DNA of 64,000 nt from Ctenosaura bakeri (lineage: Eukaryota; Chordata; Lepidosauria; Squamata; Iguanidae). The translations under genes and the position numbers were made by a program. The stretch covers positions 1 through 64,000 of the forward strand of contig CAOLHI010000625.1 of the NCBI GenBank assembly GCA_948474755.1, written 5' to 3'. Below, piece by piece: positions 57,940-64,000 of this stretch (position 1 is its first letter; each line of letters starts with the position of its first letter). The notes beneath the pieces were generated by a model. That model was given only the letters and a program-made list of their open reading frames with translations, was not told where the DNA came from and did not search any database.

Positions 57940-58449
57940 CTGCCATTCCTCTACATCTACAGGTTTGACCTTTGCAAATTTGATTATTCACAGATTATTG
58001 TAGGAAAGTGGATGGGATGGGAAGAAGTCACCTGTGCATTTGCTCATCCATTTGGGAGGGGGAAAGGCGATGGAATGAGAGTAGGGCACGTGCACATGTT
58101 CACTCACTTGCACGGGCAGGAGAGAGGAAGAAGATGGGCTGGGAGGTGGGCACACACATGCGTTCGCTCACTCACATGGGCAGGAGGGCAGGAAATGGGT
58201 TGGGACTGGAGAACGGAGGGGACACCCGCCCTGTTTCTCCCTCTCCCTGGTCCCCCTCTCATCCCGTTCCTACTCATGAGAGTGAGTGAGGTGAACAAAT
58301 GCTCGCGTGGCCAAACCCAGCCACCCTGCCAGTACAGATAACCTTTTTGTGTCTGTTAAATACAGTTTGGAGGCTTGTGACATTCATGATTTTACCACTT
58401 TTGTGGGAGTCCTGTGCCCCTAACCCCTGTGAATGTGGAGGACCTACTG
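57940..58449. mobile_element. Tigger-like element with internal minisatellite
   Basis: The right end cctgtgaatgtggaggacctactg and the left ctgccattcctctacatctacagg form imperfect inverted repeats, with TA at 57938-57939 and 58450-58451. The interior 58012-58192 has three GC-rich units of about 60 bp, each with a cacatg/gcatttgctca..cac section and a gggcaggag-like end. The overlapping 165-codon ORF is an artefact of the repeats. Confidence 0.75.
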
Positions 58450-58577
58450 TATGCTCAAATTTTCTTGTCCTGAGAAAGCATGTTTTGGATATGTTAGTAT
58501 AGCCTGTGGGCAAAAAAAAAGTTAACTCCTATAACATTTTTCCTATTTGGAGAATTCTGATGAAAATTTCACAAAGG

Positions 58578-58624
58578 GTGTGTGTGTGTGTGTGTATTGA
58601 TTGATTGATTGATTGATTGATTGT
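58578..58624 (+). repeat. (GT)n followed by (ATTG)n microsatellite
   Basis: About nine GT units are followed by about seven ATTG units, directly adjoining the LINE remnant at 58620. Confidence 0.95.
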
Positions 58625-58915
58625 ATTTATAGTTTACCTCCTAGCCCACAAGGGATTCTGAGATGGTGGACAAATAAAGCAGCACAAATAATTAAATAAA
58701 ACACAGTGAAATATTTTTAACAACTTTTTTACTTTTAACAATTTGAAAACAGTTAAAACAGAGCAATTTCAAACACTAAAAGCCATGCAGAGTAGTACTG
58801 TTTTAACTGTCTGATGGAAGTTTGAAAGAGACAGAACCAGACTGACTTCTTTTTGTAGGGAGTTCCAAAGTTTGGGTGCTGCTACCGTTACATGTTAATT
58901 CCAGTCTAACCGGTT
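58620..58915 (-). mobile_element. L2-type LINE 3' end
   Basis: The minus-strand reading gives PKLWNSLQKE near 58860, then a SLSNFHQTVKT block, followed by an A/T-rich 3' UTR to tagtttacctcctagcccac (58630-58650, reverse). Its end coincides with the ATTG microsatellite. Confidence 0.6.
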
Positions 58916-60950
58916 GGAATGGTTCCATCCTCAACTACTAACAGTAGATGACCAGTGATGTGATTAGACAGGAAATGCATGTGCCACAAGGCAATCTTGC
59001 CTGGTTTTTGTAAACTACCAGCCCCTCCCAGACCCCAGAAAAAGGAGAATTTATTTTCCTCGAAGCCTCTAAGAGTAGCAATTCTCTTTTAAAACAAGAT
59101 ACACTCCTCCAAACACACACACACACACACACACACTTTGTTTTGATCTCCCAAAAGTGTTTTTATGTCTTCTGGCCATTTTTGGTTTCCTTTTGAGGGG
59201 ACATTAGGCCAATTCTGAATTCCTAGAGTAAAAACATGGCCCCTGGATCTTTGGAGCTTGTCCACCACTGATTTAAGCCATGTCCCCAAGAAGTGCATGG
59301 CCTGTTGGAACTCTGAACAAAAGAACATTTTGCAGGACTCACCAAACATTTCAACACAAGACAACCAACAGCGAACACAGAGCTTGGAAATAACTAGTTA
59401 AACAATTAGTTGCTCTCTACAAGGTTTAGAAAATCAATATGTTGGCTAACAACACTCACCACTTTGAAATAATCTAGTTATGTGCTAGTTTGCTTTTCCC
59501 CTTCCTGTAAAAAGAAGGAGGAAAAAAAGCTCAATAGCAGCACTCAATCTGTCTGTGGTGCCAGGATTGAACTTGGGACCTGTAACACCTGCACATAAAA
59601 CATGTTTTCTGGCATTGATCTAATTATAAATAAGGGGGAAATTTTAATTTAATTTGTTGACTGATCTCTGTAGTCACTTCAAACTGTCCTGGATCACTGT
59701 TCTCTAGAACACTTCTCATTAATAATTTTCAATCCAAAGAAATAATCCACTTCATCTGTCACACATTAGTTGGTAGAAGTGAGAGAGGCAGGTGTCTGAA
59801 AACTTAATGGAAGAGATGGTGAGATTCTGTGATTTAAGACAGCCTTCTAAAACTGTTTTGCACTACAAGTCATACCATCCCCAGCCATCAGATTGTGGAA
59901 TATCCAGTCAAACACATGTGCAGTTAAACTGAGGAAGGCAGTTTAAAAAAAAACTGCAAAAAGCTTACTTTTGAAAGAATCAATAATAAAATGTTCTCTA
60001 AGGGGCAACAGTGACACCTAAACATCACATTCTCTGAAAATCCCATGATTTCTTCTTAATGCTAGCAAATGACGTAATGAACTAATCTATGATTAACGCA
60101 ACAACCTAATTTTTTGCCTTTCCAACTGTTAATGTCATTGAATTAATCTCTTCCTTACCAAGAATCAGCGTTTAAATTAATTTTAAAATTTAATGTTGAA
60201 CAAAAGACAGTGAAATAAAACTTGGTCACTACAATGTCCTGCAAACCAAGCACAGCAAGCAAAGATCTTGGTAAGACAATGGAAATCTCATCACTACAGT
60301 TGCAAAAAAAGGCTTCTTGCCTCTTGTGTTCTAAATGCCCAAATCTAAGCTTTCTGTTTCCTACGTTGTTCCTGTACCATTTGCCTCTGAAATAACTGGG
60401 CTCATGCCCACTGAGCTCCTTCCTCAAAATCTTCTCACTTTTCATCAAATATATTTTTCTGTCTGCAAGGTATTTCAGGATTGTTGTCGTTTGAGGGTTC
60501 ATCAGGCTCTTCAAACTGAGATTAATGGATTAATAAAAGTGGGTGGCTGTGCTCCATTCTGACTGTATCATTACCAGAAAGATAGCAACAAATTGGAAGG
60601 AGCCTGGAGAAGAGTGGCAGAAACAGCTTAGAATGCTAGCGGATTGACTTGTGAAGGAAGATTACAGAAAGTGAAACATATAGCTTAACTACAAGATAAC
60701 CAAGATGAAAAATCAGGAAAAGAGTCTACAAATAACTGACAAGTCAAAAACAGAAACAAACTTTATGTCAAGCTAAGCAGCTTTTTGAGAAATACCACCT
60801 TGGAAACCCAGAGACAATAGGTTGCTTTTAAAAAAATGCAAGCATGATTAGACATATAAGAGAAAAAGAACAGTTTTTGTTTATGTCAAGGAATACTTTT
60901 AAAAAATCATCTACAGTTTTACTCCAAAGGAAGAATCCCCCCTTAGTTTT
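58916..60950. other. intronic DNA, nothing recognised
   Basis: The stretch contains a CA microsatellite (59115-59137) that generates CVCV runs in a chance minus-strand ORF. A 119-codon minus ORF (60155-60514) has no motif. No LHPP exon was seen. Confidence 0.4.
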
Positions 60951-60953
60951 TTA

Positions 60954-61357
60954 TCTAATATATAAAAGTCAAAGTTTGTTTGTCTGTGTCAGGCAAAGAT
61001 CTCATATGATTGGGTGTCCAAGAAGATTCTATGGAATCTTGGGGTTTGCAGTTTAGGGAGGGAGTCTTTAGAATACTCAGCCAGAGAGCTCTTGGGCTTC
61101 AGTCAACTGTGACTGTCTTGAATAGCCCAGTTGCTATGGAGATTAGGCCTAGAAGCAAGGAGGAGGGCAGTGGATTCCCTCAGGAACCCAACCTCTGTAT
61201 GTTAATGACTCTGATTACAGATTGGATTGGGAAATATGGGAAAAAGTTACAGATACTGGGCAAGACAGTTTGGGGAATAAGAGACACAGGGTCTCAAATC
61301 TTTCTAACAAATACCACCTATGAGAAAATAAAATCCTGGGCAACACCAGGTATATAA
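60954..61357 (+). mobile_element. non-autonomous Helitron, 3' end decayed
   Basis: It starts TCTAATATATAAAAGTCAAAG like the copy at 30288 and ends atcctgggcaacaccaggtatataag with CTAG lost. The central MITE-like block (61030-61095: gaatcttggggtttgcag, agggagggagtctttag, agagagctcttgggc) is present. A GT microsatellite follows. Confidence 0.85.
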
Positions 61358-61359
61358 GT

Positions 61360-61855
61360 TTGTGTGTGTGTGTGTGTGAATACAGTCCACAGTTGTAGAC
61401 AAATATATAAGCTATCAAATAAACACACAGAATACATAGATTTTCAGGAATATACAGATCTTGCCAATCTGTATCTACTCATTCCAAAACAACACAAACA
61501 AAGCATGAAAACTTGTGGAAAATGCAGAGTTTGGTCTCTAAAACCAGCACAGTGACTGGGTGTAGACTTCGAAATTCAGTTTATTATTCAGTTGCGGAGA
61601 TGTTACAATTTGACACTTATTCAATTTTTAGAAACATTCTATGGAGGGGCATAGCTGTGGGAAGAAGGAGCAAAATGAGAGTACTGGCCGTCCCAAATAA
61701 GAATACTGCCCTCCCAATGAAATTTGCCTTCAGTCCCCAAATTTCTTGTTTTGCAGAGAATGAGATACTAAAAATTGTTTATATCTGTATTTTCTCTGTT
61801 TGCACCGTTTTGGTAACTTTGCCTGCCCCTTTCCTTTGGATTGCCACTAAGTCAA
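61360..61855. other. intronic DNA with a GT microsatellite
   Basis: A gtgtgtgtgtgtgtgtg tract lies at 61361-61378, adjoining the Helitron. The rest is unassigned. Confidence 0.45.
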
Positions 61856-61861
61856 ATCTAT

Positions 61862-62325
61862 TAAGTCCAGAGGAGGGCGGCCAAAATGGTGAGAGGCCTG
61901 GAAGCCATGCCCTATGAGGATAGACTTAGGGAGCTGGGTATGTTTAGTCTGCAGAAGAGACAGTTAAGAGGGGACATGATAGCCATGTTTAAATATTTGA
62001 AGGGATGCCATGTAGAGGAAGGAGAGGGCTTGTTTTCTGCTGCTCCAGAGACCAGGACAAGGAGCAATGGATTCAAGCTGCAGGAACGGAGATTCCACCT
62101 GAACCTCAGGAAGAACTTTCTGACAGTCAGAGCTGTCCGACAGTGGAATGTGCTGCCTCGGAGTGTAGTGTTCTTCCTTGGAGGTTTTTAAGCAGAGGCT
62201 TGATGGCCATCTGTTGGGAGTGCTTTGAGGATGTTCTTGTATGGCACAGGGTTGGACTGGATGGCCTGTGTGGTCTCTTCCAACTCTACATTTCTATGAT
62301 TCTATGATTCTATGATTCTATTGTG
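61862..62325 (+). mobile_element. CR1 LINE, 3' end (youngest LINE copy)
   Basis: The plus-strand frames give [79 protein letters not shown] and a frameshift before FKQRLDGH. The 3' end reads ggactggatggcctgtgtgg, ctcttccaactctac, then four attctatg-type octamers, the CR1 tail. Divergence is low compared with the copies at 1535 and 8503. Confidence 0.94.
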
Positions 62326-62329
62326 AGGT

Positions 62330-62780
62330 TTTCTTTGGATACCTAAACTGTATTTCCACACATTTGACTGAAGAGCAAGAGCAAGAAATAGTGGGAGTGA
62401 ATGTTGCTTATGCATTCTACATGCATTATGAACATTGTCCATGTAGTGTAAATAAGGTCAGGTGTATACAAGAATAGGACTGTGTGAGACAATGAAAACA
62501 GAATGAATATCAAATGTACAAATACACACACAAATCCAATATTTACCCCAACACCCAGGTTCATGCATATTGCCAAATACTGTTGCTGTTATTTAAGACT
62601 ATGAGATTTGTTATTAAAGCACAAGGTCTTTTGATTTCAAATTTCAAAGTCTGATATTTACAAAATCAGAATGAACATACCCCTGTCCCACAGTCTTCAA
62701 AAGACATCTTACTATGTCTTTTCAATGCCTATATTCTACAATCAAAACAACAGCCCCTAGTTTTGCCTACTTCAGTTAAA
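62330..62780. other. intronic DNA, nothing recognised
   Basis: AT-rich sequence. No feature was assigned. Confidence 0.4.
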
Positions 62781-62786
62781 AAAAAA

Positions 62787-63219
62787 GGTAGGGGCTGGTG
62801 CTGTTGGAAGGACAAGAGACAGGATGGAGGAGGAGAAGTGGGGCAAGAAGCTGAATTGTGGAGTGTGCAGTAGAAGGCAGGGGCTGGTATTGTTGGGAGA
62901 CAGGAAACAAGTGCGAGGAAGGGGAAGAGGAGAAGTGATGCTAGGAGTGGGATTGTGAAGTGTGTAGTAAAAGAAGGTAGGGGTTGTGCTCTTGGGAAAA
63001 CAGGAGACAGGGGAAAAGAGAAAGGGAGGAAAAGTGGGGCAAGAAGCTGGATTGTGGTCAGCCACTGCTAGTGCTTCTAAAACAAGGCTGAGTTTGTCAG
63101 CTCTGAAAATGTGGAAGAGGTGTGGCGGTGTGAGACACAGAGAAAGAGAACGAGGAGCTACAAACTTGCAAATAATCAAATTCATGAAAGGGAAACCCAT
63201 GAAAATGGAGGGCCAACTG
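62787..63219. mobile_element. Tigger-like element end with a three-unit minisatellite
   Basis: Units begin ggtaggggctgg at 62787, ggcaggggctgg at 62876 and ggtaggggttgt at 62976 (about 89, 100 and 82 bp), each with agaagtggggcaagaag or a variant and a ggattgtgg-type block. The right flank caaattcatgaaagg, gaaacccatgaaaatggagg and ggccaactg is a Tigger-type inverted repeat (compare 55943). A matching left end was not found. The 142-codon minus-strand ORF is a repeat artefact. Confidence 0.7.
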
Positions 63220-63224
63220 CATTT

Positions 63225-64000
63225 AAATTATTCACTGATTTTAATCGAGATTTTTTTTTAAAAAATGTTCATATTGTTTTATCTGTTTGCTGCCTGAGAT
63301 CTCATGATAAGAGGGAGGGATAAAAATATTTTATTAAAATAAATAACAAATAACAGCACAGAACAAAACCAGAAAGCTATGGAGGAGAGCACAACATTGT
63401 TATGGTCTTGCACATGTATTTAAGAACTTCACTTCTTTCAGATCTGAAACACTGATGAGTAATACTGATGTAAAAGAATCAACAGATGTGGCGTAACATG
63501 CACAGAAATATTAGGAGGCCTAATCCTGGATTTATAACTCATCAATATTTCCTTCTGGCTTACATACTGGTGCCATAAAGGATAAACATGCTCAGAAATG
63601 GATTCATTATCCCAGGTAGGTGCCACTGACATCTATACAATAAACCATCACCAGGATATTCCCAGCTGTGTCTTTTCAGTTGGATTCATTTTGTTGCTCC
63701 TCGCATGGACAGTATCTCCCCACCACCACCACTATGTAGTGGTGTAGTAGACTCTCTCTCTAAGCCAAGCTGGTCCCCAAGGGCTGATGTGAGATCAGTT
63801 CACTAGCCCTGTATAAATACAGTACTCAGGCCAACCTCAGCACTTACCTGGTCTTGCTATTTCTCACATCTACAATGTACCTTACTAAAAAATGCACTCT
63901 GTCATGAGATCCTCTCTCTTACTTCATATGTTCTAAACTATTAGTGCTGATTTAAAGATGAAACCAGGGGAGCAACAAAAAATTATCCATGCATAGTTAC
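63225..64000. other. intronic DNA, nothing recognised
   Basis: No exon, RNA gene or repeat family was assigned in the last 775 bp. Confidence 0.4.

Noticed and set aside
57844..58341. 165-codon plus-strand ORF
   Set aside because: It crosses a Tigger-like inverted repeat into three ~60-bp minisatellite units and has no domain signature.
59089..59364. 91-codon minus-strand ORF with a VDKLQ block, considered as an LHPP exon
   Set aside because: Residues do not match LHPP, it runs into a CA microsatellite, and the splice sites and phase do not fit.
62772..63200. 142-codon minus-strand ORF rich in Ser/Pro/Thr/Phe
   Set aside because: It is the reverse frame of a purine-rich minisatellite.

Overview
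The window reads as intronic DNA from a squamate reptile (lizard or snake). The evidence is the repeat mix: BovB LINEs, tRNA-derived SINEs whose 3' tail matches BovB (Sauria type), SINEs with a 5S-rRNA-derived head, CR1, L2 and L1 LINEs, Helitrons, and many short hAT-, Tigger- and palindromic MITE-type DNA transposons. Base composition is AT-rich, there are no operons, ribosome binding sites or bacterial-style genes, and most long ORFs are shadows of repeats.

Only one protein-coding piece can be defended: a 92-bp exon on the minus strand at 51271-51362. It has consensus splice sites and encodes the HAD motif IV segment of LHPP (phospholysine phosphohistidine inorganic pyrophosphate phosphatase). 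It corresponds to the penultimate coding exon of the human gene. The rest of the window is then most simply intron: sequence above 51362 is the intron before this exon, and sequence below 51271 is the intron after it. I found no other LHPP exon by eye, so the downstream intron probably exceeds 51 kb.

Layout. 1-6230: CR1 and L2 remnants, a small MITE and unassigned DNA. 6231-9562: a hAT element and a BovB copy split into two opposite-facing halves, the second carrying an inserted CR1. 9563-14740: a TIR element, MIR-like DNA and two perfect hairpins. 14740-19755: a decayed L1 on the minus strand with a Helitron in its reverse transcriptase region, joined to an opposite-facing L1-like 3' end. 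19930-24300: MIR-like DNA, a C-rich minisatellite, L2 fragments and 5S-derived SINEs. 25600-32790: several MITEs, a 5S SINE with an expanded TTAG tract, a second Helitron and SINEs. 34530-40690: LINE 3' ends, one interrupted by a hAT element with an exact 8-bp target duplication. 42060-44710: L1 and BovB 3' ends and an LTR-like region with a tRNA B-box palindrome. 44710-51270: SINEs, MIR-like DNA and a 46-bp hairpin. 51363-64000: Tigger-like elements with internal minisatellites, SINEs, a third Helitron, a CR1 3' end and microsatellites.

There is no gene cluster working together here. The interest lies in transposon structure: two LINEs that look 5'-inverted, Helitrons sharing sequence with a local MITE, several DNA transposons with internal minisatellites, and a set of perfect snap-back hairpins. 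Boundaries of degenerate repeats are approximate unless target duplications or terminal motifs are cited.
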